This document shows, piece after piece, positions 1 to 9,245 of a stretch of 64,000 nucleotides of DNA. Source of the stretch: Deltaproteobacteria bacterium. Lineage in GTDB: Bacteria; Myxococcota; JACPTQ01. A program made the translations under genes and the position numbers. The stretch spans positions 18,151 through 82,150 of the forward strand of contig JACPTQ010000015.1 in assembly GCA_016192705.1 (NCBI GenBank), written 5' to 3'. Numbering within the stretch: position 1 is the stretch's first letter; the number at the start of each line of letters is the position of its first letter. The notes below the pieces were generated by a model. It had not been told where the DNA came from and did no database searches. It saw nothing but the letters and a program-made list of their open reading frames with translations.

Positions 1-223
1 TGGTGACCAAAGTGGACACCGGACTCGAGTAACTGACGCATGGTGGCTGCTGGCATGACCGGACTCCTCTGGGCGTTATTCCTCCGCCCCCTTCACCTTG
101 CGCAGCACAAGCCTTTTACGGCCACACCCGGCGCGCAATCGAGGGGCGTGCGTTTTTGTTGGCCCCAAAATCAGGGCCGAAGACTTATAGCAGGGGTCTT
201 TCGCAAAATGCAACAGCGCCCAG
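1..223. other. Window edge, no gene recognised
   Basis: I see no supportable gene in this stretch. It lies downstream of the lipase-like gene that ends at 224. Short open frames exist on both strands, but none has a recognisable family, signal peptide or good ribosome binding site. A short motif (GGACTC preceded by ACC) occurs twice in the first 70 bases, which could be the edge of a repeat that begins outside the window. Confidence 0.4.
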
Positions 224-2197
224 TTATGGCGCAGGAATCGTCGGCAGCCGATCGGCAACCAGCGTCCGAAAAAACTCCTTTAACTGACGGCGCGCCGACG
301 CGTCATTAAAGATGGGGAAGTGCCCCGCTGCCGGAAACTGTCGAAAAAGGGCGGTCACGGCGGGCTGCCCATCGGCAGCGGCGACGTTCGCACGAACCGG
401 CCCGTCAATCGGCGCGAGTCCCGCAAGGGCAAACGCAGGCGAGCCGGTGTGCCCATCACGAAAGGGTGGAAGTGCGCCCGCGAGTGCAAGCGCCTCCGCC
501 GTCTGCCACACCGTCTGCGGGTCTTTAAGGCCGCTCGTCAAAAAGACGCTCTTCCGCGTCGGGCGCGGTGCGCGGATCCAATAGCGCGCGTAATTGAGCG
601 GGTCGGCGACTTCACCCATCATCTGAATAAAGGCGAGCGCTGGGTGAAACTGGTTGAGCGACTCGACGCCCGCGATGTTGAGACCGAGCGGCCCCTCGGC
701 CAGCCGACTCATCTGGCCGTCGTCGCGTAGAAGCGCGCTCGTCGTGAAATGCCCGCCCGCGCCCGAGAGGAGCACTCCGGCGAGATTCGGTTCAATCGCC
801 GCGTAGATCGCCCCCGTGAGCCCGCCCTGCGAATGCCCAAAGAACCCGAAGTTACGCAGGTCGAAGCGAATCGTTCGCGCCGCGGGGTCGATGGTTGCGG
901 GGATTGTGAGCCCCTCAACCATGCGCCGAAGCGAAACATGGTCGAGCGCCGCTTGCCGGAGAAGATTCCGCGCGGCCGTCGGATTCATGACGTTCGCCCA
1001 GCACTCTTCAACGGCCTGACCAAGGCACGTTGTCGCGCCGCCTGCACGTGGGCCAGAAAGGACCTGGTCAATTCCGAAAGCCGCAATCCCAACACTCGCA
1101 AGCGCTTCGCACGTACGGTCTTCGACGACCGTCTGGTAATCGCCACCGGTCCCGTGGCTGTAAAACACAACCGGATAACCGTTCTCAGGCTGCGGCGATG
1201 TCGGAACGCAAACGGTCACGCGCATCGTCTCCGACAGCGCGACAATCGGTTTGCCGTCAGCACCAAATCGAAACTCGCCACCTGCAAGTTCGTACGGCGC
1301 TGTCCCATGAACGTAAGAGGGCGCGCTGTATTTTCCGGTAAAAACCGCTCCCAAATTCGCGCGGAGTTGCTGAACATAGACGACGTCCCTCATCGCGGGT
1401 GCCGGCTCTGAAAGCAGATGATCGCGCAGAAGAAGGAGCTCGTCGAGAATCGGCTGTGTCGTAAAGACCGCGGCGCCCGCAATTGTGTCGCGTGGAATCC
1501 GCTCGGCGTCGAGTAACTCGGCGAGCGCCCTAACGCCTGCGCGCGCAATCGCGTCGTCGCTTGCACCCTGCGCAAGAGCCGACAAGAACGCCTCCTCGGC
1601 GCCAACCGGCGCACCGCTCGCATCGCGCACGCGCGTCGTCACAACGATCGCGTGGCGTGTGCTCGGCGCAAGCGGAAACCCAACGACGGGGCGAACGGCA
1701 AGAACATTCGCGGGCAAAAAAAGCGTCGCGGTCGGATGCCATTTCCATTCGATCGGAACACGACGCATGTCGGCGGGCGACGCACCATCGAGCGCAACGA
1801 GATAGAGGGACGCGTCCGGTTTCAGCGAGTCAGCGGGCGTTGGCAACGACGCCGCGTCGATCGCGCCCGTAAACGGAATGTAGATGGGCGTCGACAAGCC
1901 CCACCCGCGCAAGACGTTCTTTGACGCGGCGCGAATCACGTCAAAGCCGACGCCCGCACGCGGATTGGGAAACGACTCGGGGTCAAAGAATCCGTTCGCG
2001 TTTAAGCGGCGGTCGTCGGGCCAAATCGCGGCGAACGTGTTTTCGCGAGTCGCCTCCAGAGAGGTGCGAACCTGCGTCGCAGCGGGAACTTCGCGACCGG
2101 GGGGCGACGCGCCGTCGGATGGCTCCTTTGGCGCCGCACCGCACGCTGAAAGCGCCGCCAGAAACGCCCACAAACCCGCGAGATGACGTCCACTCAA
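224..2197 (-). CDS. Lipase-like alpha/beta hydrolase lipoprotein
   Basis: This 657-aa protein is probably an exported lipid-anchored esterase or lipase. The N-terminus is a lipoprotein signal peptide with the lipobox LSAC (Cys19). Residues about 65-250 look like the N-terminal Ig-like region of bacterial 'virulence factor lipase' proteins (PFTGAID, VVGFPLAPSTRHAIVV). The C-terminal half is an alpha/beta hydrolase: an oxyanion-type SHGTGG at about 347-352, the nucleophile elbow GHSQGG (Ser456), and a late AAGHFP that could supply the catalytic His. The substrate cannot be read from sequence. The gene runs away from the isoaspartyl peptidase gene, 80 bp upstream on the same strand. The fold is well supported; the exact activity is inferred. 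Confidence 0.85.
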   Translation of the reverse strand: MSGRHLAGLWAFLAALSACGAAPKEPSDGASPPGREVPAATQVRTSLEATRENTFAAIWPDDRRLNANGFFDPESFPNPRAGVGFDVIRAASKNVLRGWGLSTPIYIPFTGAIDAASLPTPADSLKPDASLYLVALDGASPADMRRVPIEWKWHPTATLFLPANVLAVRPVVGFPLAPSTRHAIVVTTRVRDASGAPVGAEEAFLSALAQGASDDAIARAGVRALAELLDAERIPRDTIAGAAVFTTQPILDELLLLRDHLLSEPAPAMRDVVYVQQLRANLGAVFTGKYSAPSYVHGTAPYELAGGEFRFGADGKPIVALSETMRVTVCVPTSPQPENGYPVVFYSHGTGGDYQTVVEDRTCEALASVGIAAFGIDQVLSGPRAGGATTCLGQAVEECWANVMNPTAARNLLRQAALDHVSLRRMVEGLTIPATIDPAARTIRFDLRNFGFFGHSQGGLTGAIYAAIEPNLAGVLLSGAGGHFTTSALLRDDGQMSRLAEGPLGLNIAGVESLNQFHPALAFIQMMGEVADPLNYARYWIRAPRPTRKSVFLTSGLKDPQTVWQTAEALALAGALPPFRDGHTGSPAFALAGLAPIDGPVRANVAAADGQPAVTALFRQFPAAGHFPIFNDASARRQLKEFFRTLVADRLPTIPAP

Positions 2198-2277
2198 ACG
2201 CGCGTCCTCCGATCCAGAAAATAGATGAGTCTACTCTCTTGCGAGAGAATCCGCCATTACAAACATTGGCTCTCGGA

Positions 2278-3276
2278 CTAACTGGTATACGAGGGCACCA
2301 CAGAAAACCCGCTGACGACAGCGCCGTCGCGACCAATCGCATACGGCATTCGCGGCGTCGTGTGTGCAACACCAACGTCACCGCGCGGCGTGACAACGAT
2401 GATCCCACCAACACCACCGGTGCGGTCGCGCATTCGGGCGAGCGCCTCGCGCGCCGCAGCCATCGCCGACGCTCCACCGCGAAATCGCTCAACAGCCGAT
2501 CGCGTAAGCCCCGCGCGAATGATGTATTCGCCCGGCCCCGTCGCCGACGCCGCCCCAAGCTCGTTGTCGGCATACGTGCCCGCGCCCGCAATCGGCGTGT
2601 CCCCGACGCGTCCCGAGCGTTTCCCCGCGCGCCCGCCCGTCGACGTCGCCGCGGCAACATTTCCGCGCGCATCAACCGCGACCGCCCCGACTGTCCCCCC
2701 GCGCTTTTCTGCCCCCGCTCCCGCATCCTCTCCAGCGCCCGCTTCCGCCTGTTCTTTCCTAACCCCCTTTTTTTCCTCCTCCGATCTCTGTGCTCTCTGT
2801 GCCTCCGTGGTTACTCCCCTCTTCTCTTCTCTTTCCGCCGCCAACTCCCGCCGCGCGCGCTCCGTCTCAAGAGACTCTTGCGACACAACACCAACCCCGC
2901 ACTCCTCCGCGAATCGCGCCGCGCCCGCCCCCACCAAGAAAACCGCTTCATTCGCCTCGAGAACTTTCCGCGCGAGCCGCACCGCCGACGCAACCGGCGG
3001 CACCGCACCAACCGCCCCCACGCGCAACGTCGCGCCGTCCATAATCGCCGCATCAAGTTCGATTGTTCCCTCGCGCGTAAAACACGCCCCGCGCCCCGAG
3101 TTGTAGAGCGGGTCTTCTTCGAGCACTCGCACAGCCGCCTCCACCGCATCGATGGCCGCCCCGCCCGCCTCGAGCACACGCCACCCTTCGCGCGCCGAGC
3201 GCTCGCACCCCGCGCGGGCCTCCGCTTCCGCCACGTCGTCCCATCGCCCCGCTCCGCCGTGTACAACAATGACCAT
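2278..3276 (-). CDS. Isoaspartyl peptidase / L-asparaginase (Ntn hydrolase)
   Basis: A plant/bacterial-type asparaginase, an Ntn hydrolase that cleaves itself in front of a Thr to give two subunits. It hydrolyses isoaspartyl dipeptides and asparagine. The 332-aa protein starts with MVIVVHGGAG, the typical N-terminus, followed by DPLYNSGRGACF and LDAAIMDG. The nucleophile is Thr195 in GGTVGAVAVD, followed by STGG and RVGDTPIAGAGTYA. I chose the ATG at 3276 because the family begins there and AAGGGAG lies just upstream. The inter-subunit linker (about residues 138-193) is enlarged by charged low-complexity sequence. It includes TTEAQRAQR, encoded by a repeat annotated separately, and an Ala/Gly/Glu stretch. 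This linker is normally disordered, so activity is probably retained. Confidence 0.92.
   Translation of the reverse strand: MVIVVHGGAGRWDDVAEAEARAGCERSAREGWRVLEAGGAAIDAVEAAVRVLEEDPLYNSGRGACFTREGTIELDAAIMDGATLRVGAVGAVPPVASAVRLARKVLEANEAVFLVGAGAARFAEECGVGVVSQESLETERARRELAAEREEKRGVTTEAQRAQRSEEEKKGVRKEQAEAGAGEDAGAGAEKRGGTVGAVAVDARGNVAAATSTGGRAGKRSGRVGDTPIAGAGTYADNELGAASATGPGEYIIRAGLTRSAVERFRGGASAMAAAREALARMRDRTGGVGGIIVVTPRGDVGVAHTTPRMPYAIGRDGAVVSGFSVVPSYTS
2785..2814. repeat. In-frame ACCACGGAGGCACAGAG-type repeat
   Basis: On the minus strand this reads as a purine-rich ACCACGGAGGCACAGAG motif followed by tandem CACAGAGA. It sits inside the linker of the isoaspartyl peptidase gene and encodes TTEAQRAQR. 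From general familiarity, similar sequences are scattered through many bacterial genomes, usually between genes. A degraded relative may occur at about 39098-39135 (CAACCACGGTGGCACCGAAG). Confidence 0.55.
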
Positions 3277-3413
3277 CGCCGCAACTCCCTTCGAAACAAA
3301 GAATGGTACCAGAAAACTCAACTCGCCATGCATCGACCTACGCACTTGCGGAATTTACCTGCGCGAGGTATGAGTGCCGGTTTCACAACTCGAGTAAAGA
3401 TGGAGGAAAGACG

Positions 3414-3899
3414 ATGATACTTAAGAGAATGACAATGGGATTTGCAATGGCCCTGGTGGTCGGCAGCTTCTTGACGGCGTGCGGGGCGGACAGCGTTCAG
3501 ACCAGCGACGAGCGCGTGAGCAGCGCGTCTCAAGATCTCGTACCTGCCATATGCGGCGGCATCGCGGCGTTGCCTTGCCCGTCAGGTCAGAAATGCCTGA
3601 TTAAGGACAACTACCCCGATGCGACTGGCATATGCGTCGGGCAGAACGAAGCGAAAGGCCGGGGATCGCGGTGCGAATTGGTTCGGTGCGAGTACGTACT
3701 TTGCCCTCCTGGACAGCATCTCCTTGTAACGCCACGCGACTGCTGCGGCTTCTGCATTCCTGACAAATCAGCACCACCCGCCGACGGGCAGTGCAAGACG
3801 GCGCTCGACTGCCAAGGTCTCATTCACATCATGTGCGTGGGTGATTGGGCCTGCAACGCGGGCTCGTGCGTCTACACCTGCGCCAGCTCAATGCTTTAA
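3414..3899 (+). CDS. Small cysteine-rich secreted lipoprotein
   Basis: This 161-aa exported protein has a lipoprotein signal (MILKRMTMGF..., lipobox LTAC). The mature part is rich in paired cysteines: CGGIAALPCPSGQKC, then CELVRCEYVLCPPGQH, DCCGFC and a final DGQCKTALDC/CNAGSCVYTC block. The spacing resembles small disulfide-bonded domains found in several copies in myxobacterial surface lipoproteins. No catalytic motif is visible. I chose the ATG at 3414 over upstream in-frame codons because GGAGGA lies 7-8 bases before it and the signal peptide begins exactly there. It is transcribed away from the isoaspartyl peptidase gene. The function is unknown. Confidence 0.8.
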   Translation: MILKRMTMGFAMALVVGSFLTACGADSVQTSDERVSSASQDLVPAICGGIAALPCPSGQKCLIKDNYPDATGICVGQNEAKGRGSRCELVRCEYVLCPPGQHLLVTPRDCCGFCIPDKSAPPADGQCKTALDCQGLIHIMCVGDWACNAGSCVYTCASSML

Positions 3900-3919
3900 C
3901 AGGATAAGCTCCGGGGCGT

Positions 3920-6169
3920 TCACCGACGCGCGGCCGGGAGTGGCGCCGGCGTTTGGAATTCGAACAGGGGTTCGGCCTTCGCGAGCTGCGCCGCAAACAC
4001 CTTCGGATCAGAAGTTGGGAGCTCGCAAATCTGGTCGCGACAGACGTACGCGGTCGCCTTGCCGCGTCGCGCATGCTTATCTCGCGCGAGTGGAACGATT
4101 TTCGCTTGTGCGTCGAGGTCGTTCCCCTCGGTTGCAACGACGAAGATTCGGTTCGGGACGAACGCACGATGAAACGTCGCCTCGAGTTCCTTCGCGGCGC
4201 CAGTCGTGGGCCCCACGATGATCACCTGAAGCGGCTTGTCGAGAAAAAAATCCAACGCCGAAAGAATCTTGCCGGCGCTCCAGCCGCCCTTCATCTGGCC
4301 CGAAAAAACACGCAACGCCTTTTCGGCGAATTGGCGCGCGCGCGTTTCCTGAGTCAACTCGCCGAGGCGCAACAGATTCAAGATGGCGACTGAGTTTCCC
4401 GAAGGTTCGGCGCCGTCCGAGTCGGGCTTTTCCCGAACAAGCAACGCCTCGTGCCGATGCGGTGTTTGGAAAAAGCCACCGTGCTTGTCGTCCCAAAAAT
4501 CCCGCTCCAAAACGGCGTGAAGTCGCTTCGCCTCGTTAAGCCATCTGATGTCGTGTGTCGCTTCGAAGAGGTCGAGCAAGCCTTGGACGACGAAGGCATA
4601 GTCGTCGAGGAGACCCTCGTGGCGCGCGCGACCCAATCGGAAAGTGCGACGCAGCTTGTCGCCGTCCCGCATCGTGTCCAAGACAAACCGCGCGGCTCTT
4701 GCGGCCCGCTCGGCGTACGCGGGGTTCGCAAAAACCGCGGCCCCGCGAGCGAACGCGGAAATCGCGAGTCCGTTCCATGACGCGATGATCTTGTCGTCAC
4801 GAATGGGTCGCGGTCGCCTCTCGCGCGCTTCGTACAAGATTCGCTTGGCAGCTCGAATCTCCGCCCCAAGAGCTTGCGCCGAAACGCCGACGGTGCGTGC
4901 CACGACCTCAAGCGCGGCCGGTTGGTAAAGCACGTTTCTCCCCTCGAAGTTCCCTTGGGCTGTGACACCGAACGTTGCCTCGACATGCCCTGCGCGCACG
5001 CGCCCGAGGAGTCGCCGCAACTCCGCGGCCGTCCACGTAAAGAACCAACCCTCCTCCTCGTGGTCTTTTTCGCCAACCCGGCTGTCGGCGTCCGTAGCGG
5101 AGTAAAACCCCCCTGCCGAATCCGACATCTCGCGCGCAAGGTAGTCGAGCGTCTCTCGGGCGATTTGCGCGAACGCGTCGCGCCTCGTGATCTGGTACCC
5201 CTCAAGGTAAACGATAACAAGCTGGGCGTTGTCGTACAGCATCTTCTCAAAGTGTGGCACGAGCCAGCGCGCATCGGTCGAATAGCGGTGAAACCCTCCA
5301 CCCACATGGTCGCGAATGCCGCCGGCCGCCATTCCCGCGAGGGTGCGCTCGACCATCTGATGCGCCACCCTATCGCCCGTCCGGCGATGGTAACGTGCGA
5401 TGAGTTCGATGTTGGATGGGGTCGGGAATTTTGGCGCGTTGCCGAAACCGCCGTGGACCGAATCAAACCTCTTCGCGAGTTGCACCGCACCCGCGCGAAT
5501 CAAGTCCGGTCCCGGCGCGCCCGTCGCCGACGGTGTTTGCGCGGCCGCCCGAAGTCGCTCGGTGATCTGGCGAGAAAACGTGACAACGCGGTGCGGGTCG
5601 CCTTTATAAACATCGCTCAGTTCGCGAAGGATCGAGAGAAAGCCCTTTTGTGCCCCGCGGTCACCGTCGCGCGCTGGGAAATAGGTCCCGGCAAAGAAAG
5701 GCTCGCGCGCGTAAGTCAGGACGACGGTCATGGGCCAACCGCCGCGGCCCGTGAGCATTTGAACCGCGTTCATGTAAAGCGAGTCGACGTCGGGTCGCTC
5801 CTCGCGGTCCACCTTGATGGCGACGAAATGTTCGTTCAAAACGCGCGCAATCTCCACATCCTCAAATGACTCGCGCTCCATCACGTGACACCAGTGACAC
5901 GTTGAATAACCGATCGAAAGGAGCACAGGCTTCTTTTCGCTTTTTGCGCGTGCGAAAGCCTCGTCTCCCCACGGATGCCAGTTGACGGGGTTATGGGCGT
6001 GCTGGAGAAGATAGGGGCTTGTCTCCAGGAAAAGCCGATTGGTGTATTTCGGCGAGCCGTCAGGATTGAGATGACGGGTTCGTGGCGCCCCGAGCGCGCG
6101 ACGGTGACCGCGGGGCACAAAAGGGCTTTCTGCGCGCGGTCCGGTTGCTTCCGGGCGTCCGCTTTGCAC
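3920..6169 (-). CDS. yyaL: YyaL/SSP411-type thioredoxin-domain protein (DUF255)
   Basis: This 749-aa protein belongs to the YyaL / spermatogenesis-associated protein 20 family: an N-terminal thioredoxin-like domain followed by a large alpha/alpha toroid. The signature [21 protein letters not shown] lies near residue 44. It is followed by [10 protein letters not shown], which carries the CxxC, and by DREERPDVD. The toroid contains [38 protein letters not shown] and PSGNSVAI. The biochemical role of the family is not established; cellobiose-epimerase-like folds are known for the toroid. The start is uncertain. Position 6169 is a GTG, and the first 40 codons overlap a 39-bp inverted duplicate of internal sequence. 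A different frame starting near 6228-6243 carries a signal-like stretch ending in LFAC. A broken or frameshifted N-terminus is therefore possible. Confidence 0.88.
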   Translation of the reverse strand: MQSGRPEATGPRAESPFVPRGHRRALGAPRTRHLNPDGSPKYTNRLFLETSPYLLQHAHNPVNWHPWGDEAFARAKSEKKPVLLSIGYSTCHWCHVMERESFEDVEIARVLNEHFVAIKVDREERPDVDSLYMNAVQMLTGRGGWPMTVVLTYAREPFFAGTYFPARDGDRGAQKGFLSILRELSDVYKGDPHRVVTFSRQITERLRAAAQTPSATGAPGPDLIRAGAVQLAKRFDSVHGGFGNAPKFPTPSNIELIARYHRRTGDRVAHQMVERTLAGMAAGGIRDHVGGGFHRYSTDARWLVPHFEKMLYDNAQLVIVYLEGYQITRRDAFAQIARETLDYLAREMSDSAGGFYSATDADSRVGEKDHEEEGWFFTWTAAELRRLLGRVRAGHVEATFGVTAQGNFEGRNVLYQPAALEVVARTVGVSAQALGAEIRAAKRILYEARERRPRPIRDDKIIASWNGLAISAFARGAAVFANPAYAERAARAARFVLDTMRDGDKLRRTFRLGRARHEGLLDDYAFVVQGLLDLFEATHDIRWLNEAKRLHAVLERDFWDDKHGGFFQTPHRHEALLVREKPDSDGAEPSGNSVAILNLLRLGELTQETRARQFAEKALRVFSGQMKGGWSAGKILSALDFFLDKPLQVIIVGPTTGAAKELEATFHRAFVPNRIFVVATEGNDLDAQAKIVPLARDKHARRGKATAYVCRDQICELPTSDPKVFAAQLAKAEPLFEFQTPAPLPAARR
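5637..5675. repeat. 39-bp inverted repeat, internal arm
   Basis: This 39-base sequence is exactly the reverse complement of 6093-6131. Here it encodes, on the minus strand, the YyaL segment [13 protein letters not shown], which reads as normal family sequence. This arm is therefore probably the original, and the distal arm a copy inserted in the opposite direction. Confidence 0.85.
6093..6131. repeat. 39-bp inverted repeat, N-terminal arm
   Basis: An exact reverse-complement copy of 5637-5675, about 420 bp away. It falls in the unconserved N-terminal extension of the YyaL gene (encoding [13 protein letters not shown]), just before the conserved start of the domain. It could be a template-switch duplication, a small inversion-prone arm, or an assembly artefact. 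It coincides with the point where the apparent signal peptide and the rest of the protein are in different frames. Confidence 0.8.
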
Positions 6170-6319
6170 GCGAAGAGCGTCTCAGTTAAAAGCAGCGTCC
6201 ATCGAACCATCGCAGGTTTGAACCGCATCTCGACGGATATCATCGCACAGGAAACGATCAGCGGCGCGCACGAACCCTATTCCCGGAGGCGGCAGAGCGG
6301 CCTGTTCGTCAAGTGAGCT

Positions 6320-7030
6320 CTACAACCCTAAAACCTTGTCGCAGTCAGGATCGCTCCCAAACTTAGCCCTGTACCACTCGCAAAAGACGCGGCGGTAATA
6401 GATGAGGGGACCCGCGGGATTGTACTTGCAGACCTTTTGCTCCGCGAAGATTCGCTTGGGTTTCCATTTGTTAACAACCGCGCGATACCAACCGACGAGG
6501 GCTCCCGTGCGGTCCTTTCCGTGCAGGCATGAGACATAACAGGGGTGGTTCTGTTTGTTGCTCACGATCTCCATGAACTTATCGCGGGCGCGGGTTATCG
6601 CCGCAGTGTACGAGGCCGGCACCGCAGCGCCTGGCGCCATGTGACTCCACGACGGCGATGGAACCGGGAGATGAAAGAGCTGGATTCCGCGATTCGCGAG
6701 CTCGATCTTCTCGTCGAGATGTTCCATGGTTTTCGTCGATTCGCGAAGCAGGATGCGGCATTTGATGCCAAGCGATTTGAGCGTGTCGAACCCATTCCCA
6801 CGCTTGCCGCTCGCGCTTGTCTTTCCCTTCGTGAACGGTTGGCAGCCTCGGTAAAGAACCCCCGCCTCGACGACACCAAAGTTCGCGAGACCATCGAACT
6901 TGAGATCCCGCGTCGCGCGAGCGGCGTACGTATCGGCTGAGCACGCGACCGCCTCCGCCGCCTCTTCGCCCCAAAGCACACCGACCGCCGCGAGGATTGC
7001 AGCCATTCCCAATCGCCATACTCGACTCAT
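6320..7030 (-). CDS. Exported protein tyrosine phosphatase-like protein
   Basis: This 236-aa protein has an N-terminal signal peptide (hydrophobic MAAILAAVGVLW, then acidic AEAVA). It carries a cysteine-phosphatase core: the P-loop SCLHGKDRTG gives CX5R, with Cys168 and Arg174. The upstream RGCQP, LKSLGIKCRILLRES and FHLPVP segments match the dual-specificity/DSP-like phosphatase layout. The general acid is not clear. Candidate substrates are phosphotyrosine or inositol phosphates in the envelope, but this is inferred only. A clear ribosome binding site (GGAGGT) precedes the ATG at 7030. The next gene upstream, on the same strand, ends 29 bp away, so the two may be co-transcribed. Confidence 0.82.
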   Translation of the reverse strand: MSRVWRLGMAAILAAVGVLWGEEAAEAVACSADTYAARATRDLKFDGLANFGVVEAGVLYRGCQPFTKGKTSASGKRGNGFDTLKSLGIKCRILLRESTKTMEHLDEKIELANRGIQLFHLPVPSPSWSHMAPGAAVPASYTAAITRARDKFMEIVSNKQNHPCYVSCLHGKDRTGALVGWYRAVVNKWKPKRIFAEQKVCKYNPAGPLIYYRRVFCEWYRAKFGSDPDCDKVLGL

Positions 7031-7059
7031 CGCGTGACCTCCACGAATCTCTTGGGCCG

Positions 7060-8667
7060 TCAGGGGTCGACTTCACCATACGAGCTGATGTTATGGAGAT
7101 ACAGAATCGAATCGAGCTCCCCCTCGAGCGCCGTGCCAAGCCGGTCCCAAGCCTTTTCGCTCTTCGCGAGCCCGTTCGTCCCGAGCGACGTCTCGTCGAA
7201 CCAGTTCTCGTCGAAGTTAACCGCTTTGTTGTCCTTCAGAGATTTCGAGTTGTACCAATTCGTTTTCTTCACCCGAAAAACGAACATCCAGTGTTTCTTA
7301 CCGTCGGACGGCGAGCTGACGGTCGTCCCCGGAGACGTGAAGTTGTCCGACTCGCTCATCTCATAGCTGCTCGCAACAAACGGCGAATAGGCCTGGCGCC
7401 GCTTCATCCCGATGCCGTCGTTAAAACCCGAATTGTACCAGTCCGTGTGGCGATTCACCGCGTCACGAAGCCGTTCGTACGCGAGGTTGACGTTGACGCC
7501 CGCTGTCCCGAGCTTCGTGAGTGCGTTGAAACCCATGTCCTTCTTGGTCCACGCTCCGGTCAACGTCGTCCAGGCCGACATGAACTCCTCGAGCCACGTG
7601 GTCGCGTCGAGCGAAAAGGCGAACTTAAACGGGCGCTTCCGTCCATCGCGGTGCGGTCGAATGACGACGTCCTGCCCTTCCTCGCGGAACATCGCGTCGT
7701 GCTTTGTGTCGCGGAAGAGCCATGCGCCAAGCCCCGCGCGCGCCGCGTTCCATCGGCTCCGAAACGGGGCCTTGAAGTACGCTTCGCACTCCGCGTTCGT
7801 CACCTTCGTGTCTTTCGCGGTTGTCGTGTCCTTGCAATGGTTCGAGATGGAACTCGAGTACCAGATCATCCCGTTCGACTCCGGGCTGTTCGGCTTGAAA
7901 TTCGAGTCGCCGCGAAAGTCGTAATAGTAATCCTTGTCGGTTTGCGTGCAGTTCCCGGCATCGCTGAAACTCTTGAGACCCGCGTTAAAACTCTGGAGGT
8001 TGTCGAACGGTTTATTCTTCGCGACATACTCCGCCATCATGTATTTCGTTTCGCAGATCGTCTGCGCTTCGACCGGCGCATCGACCGCGGCGTACGTATC
8101 GCTCAGCTTGATATCGGGGTTCCCCTGCTGCTTCGCGTAAAAGAGCGCGGACGAGAGCCGAAGGTACGGGCGATACGAGTGCGCCGACATCTGCGACCAG
8201 ACGTTTTTCGTCGTGTCGACCGGCCCCTGCGGCGTTGTTGGCAGCGTAAACATATTGTTGACCCACCGAATCTTGGCCTCGACCATACCGGCCCGGTCGC
8301 GAAACTCGCCACACAGGAGCGCGAGAAATGCGTGGGCGAGCTTACCGGTCCCAGGGGGTGCGGACGCCGGAGGCGGATTGAGGTTCGAATCGGATGTCCC
8401 AAGCCCGTACGCCTTGATCGGTCCGCTGTAGAAATAGTAGCTGCGCGGCGAAACGCGCGTGAGGATTCCGGCCGCCTTTTTTACGTCGGCGTTCGCATAA
8501 TTCACTTCGGGTTTCGACGTCGAATTCGCCGTCCCCACGCAGTATTTGGCCCACGTCGACTGGTTTCTCGTCGACGACAAGTAGCCTGCGGGCCCGTTGT
8601 ATTCCGCCGCCTCCGCGGCATGCCCGAACATCAAGACCAGAGCAACGAGCGGCGTCTTTTTGAGCAT
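7060..8667 (-). CDS. Large secreted protein of unknown function
   Basis: I do not recognise this family. The 535-aa product begins MLKKTPLVALVLMFGHAAEA, a standard Sec signal peptide cleaved near AEA. Strong GGAGGG upstream supports the ATG at 8667 rather than the longer frame. The mature protein is rich in Tyr, Asn and Trp, with motifs such as WVNNMFTLP, HSYRPYLRLSSALFYA and FYSGPIKAYG. It contains a few cysteines. No catalytic motif or repeat is evident. Composition suggests a soluble periplasmic or extracellular protein. It lies just upstream of the exported phosphatase on the same strand, so they may act in the same compartment. A long antisense frame over this gene is a composition shadow. 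Confidence 0.72.
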   Translation of the reverse strand: MLKKTPLVALVLMFGHAAEAAEYNGPAGYLSSTRNQSTWAKYCVGTANSTSKPEVNYANADVKKAAGILTRVSPRSYYFYSGPIKAYGLGTSDSNLNPPPASAPPGTGKLAHAFLALLCGEFRDRAGMVEAKIRWVNNMFTLPTTPQGPVDTTKNVWSQMSAHSYRPYLRLSSALFYAKQQGNPDIKLSDTYAAVDAPVEAQTICETKYMMAEYVAKNKPFDNLQSFNAGLKSFSDAGNCTQTDKDYYYDFRGDSNFKPNSPESNGMIWYSSSISNHCKDTTTAKDTKVTNAECEAYFKAPFRSRWNAARAGLGAWLFRDTKHDAMFREEGQDVVIRPHRDGRKRPFKFAFSLDATTWLEEFMSAWTTLTGAWTKKDMGFNALTKLGTAGVNVNLAYERLRDAVNRHTDWYNSGFNDGIGMKRRQAYSPFVASSYEMSESDNFTSPGTTVSSPSDGKKHWMFVFRVKKTNWYNSKSLKDNKAVNFDENWFDETSLGTNGLAKSEKAWDRLGTALEGELDSILYLHNISSYGEVDP

Positions 8668-8806
8668 GGTCCCTCCTCGCATACCTTGGTAGACGTCGGG
8701 GGTCAAAGATTTATTCACGCCGTTTGAATATTCCGGTTTGGGGCCCGTCTAAAGAAGAGACCGTTGCAATTCGCGCGGTTCGTCGGGCGTTGAAGGGAGA
8801 AGCGAA

Positions 8807-9226
8807 ATGAAGGTATCGATAGGTCTCGCCGCGGGGCTCTTGGTGTTCTCGTTTTCGGCTTCGGCTTCGGCCAAAACATGCTACGAGATTTTCAGCCGAA
8901 CCGCCTCAGAGGATGATCAGAAGCCCGGGGTTTTATGCGTTAATCAATCCACGGGCGGCGCGTACAACCTCACCCTGAAGAACGGGAACAAGGTGGTGGC
9001 TGAGTTTAAGGGGTGGGCGATGCTTCCTAAGCCGATGCTCATGCCCTGCCCGCCGAATGTGACGAACTGCTCGCCACCGATTTTTCCAGATACGTACCGT
9101 CCACAGATGAGTACGGACGATGCGGTCGGTGCGCTGACGATTTCGATCAAGCATGACAAGGGAAACGTAAACCGCGGCACTTGCGTGATCGGGAAGGTGA
9201 ATTTTAGGTACAAACTGAAGCCGTAG
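8807..9226 (+). CDS. Small secreted protein, unknown function
   Basis: This 139-aa protein has a clear signal peptide (MKVSIGLAAGLLVFSFSASASA, cleavage after ASA). The mature part contains several cysteines (KTCYEIF, VLCVNQS, MPCPPNVTNC, GTCVIG) and alternating hydrophobic residues, consistent with a small beta-sandwich stabilised by disulfides. A purine-rich site (GAAGGGAGAAGCGAA) precedes the ATG. It diverges from the large secreted protein gene on the left and converges on the 143-aa gene at 9246. I do not recognise a family. Confidence 0.7.
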   Translation: MKVSIGLAAGLLVFSFSASASAKTCYEIFSRTASEDDQKPGVLCVNQSTGGAYNLTLKNGNKVVAEFKGWAMLPKPMLMPCPPNVTNCSPPIFPDTYRPQMSTDDAVGALTISIKHDKGNVNRGTCVIGKVNFRYKLKP

Positions 9227-9245
9227 GGCGTGGTGGTTAGGGCGG

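Noticed and set aside
6997..8727. Long open frame on the plus strand opposite the 535-aa secreted protein gene
   Set aside because: It is fully antisense to a gene with a signal peptide and good ribosome binding site. Its product is Arg/Val-rich with no family features, as expected from high-GC composition.
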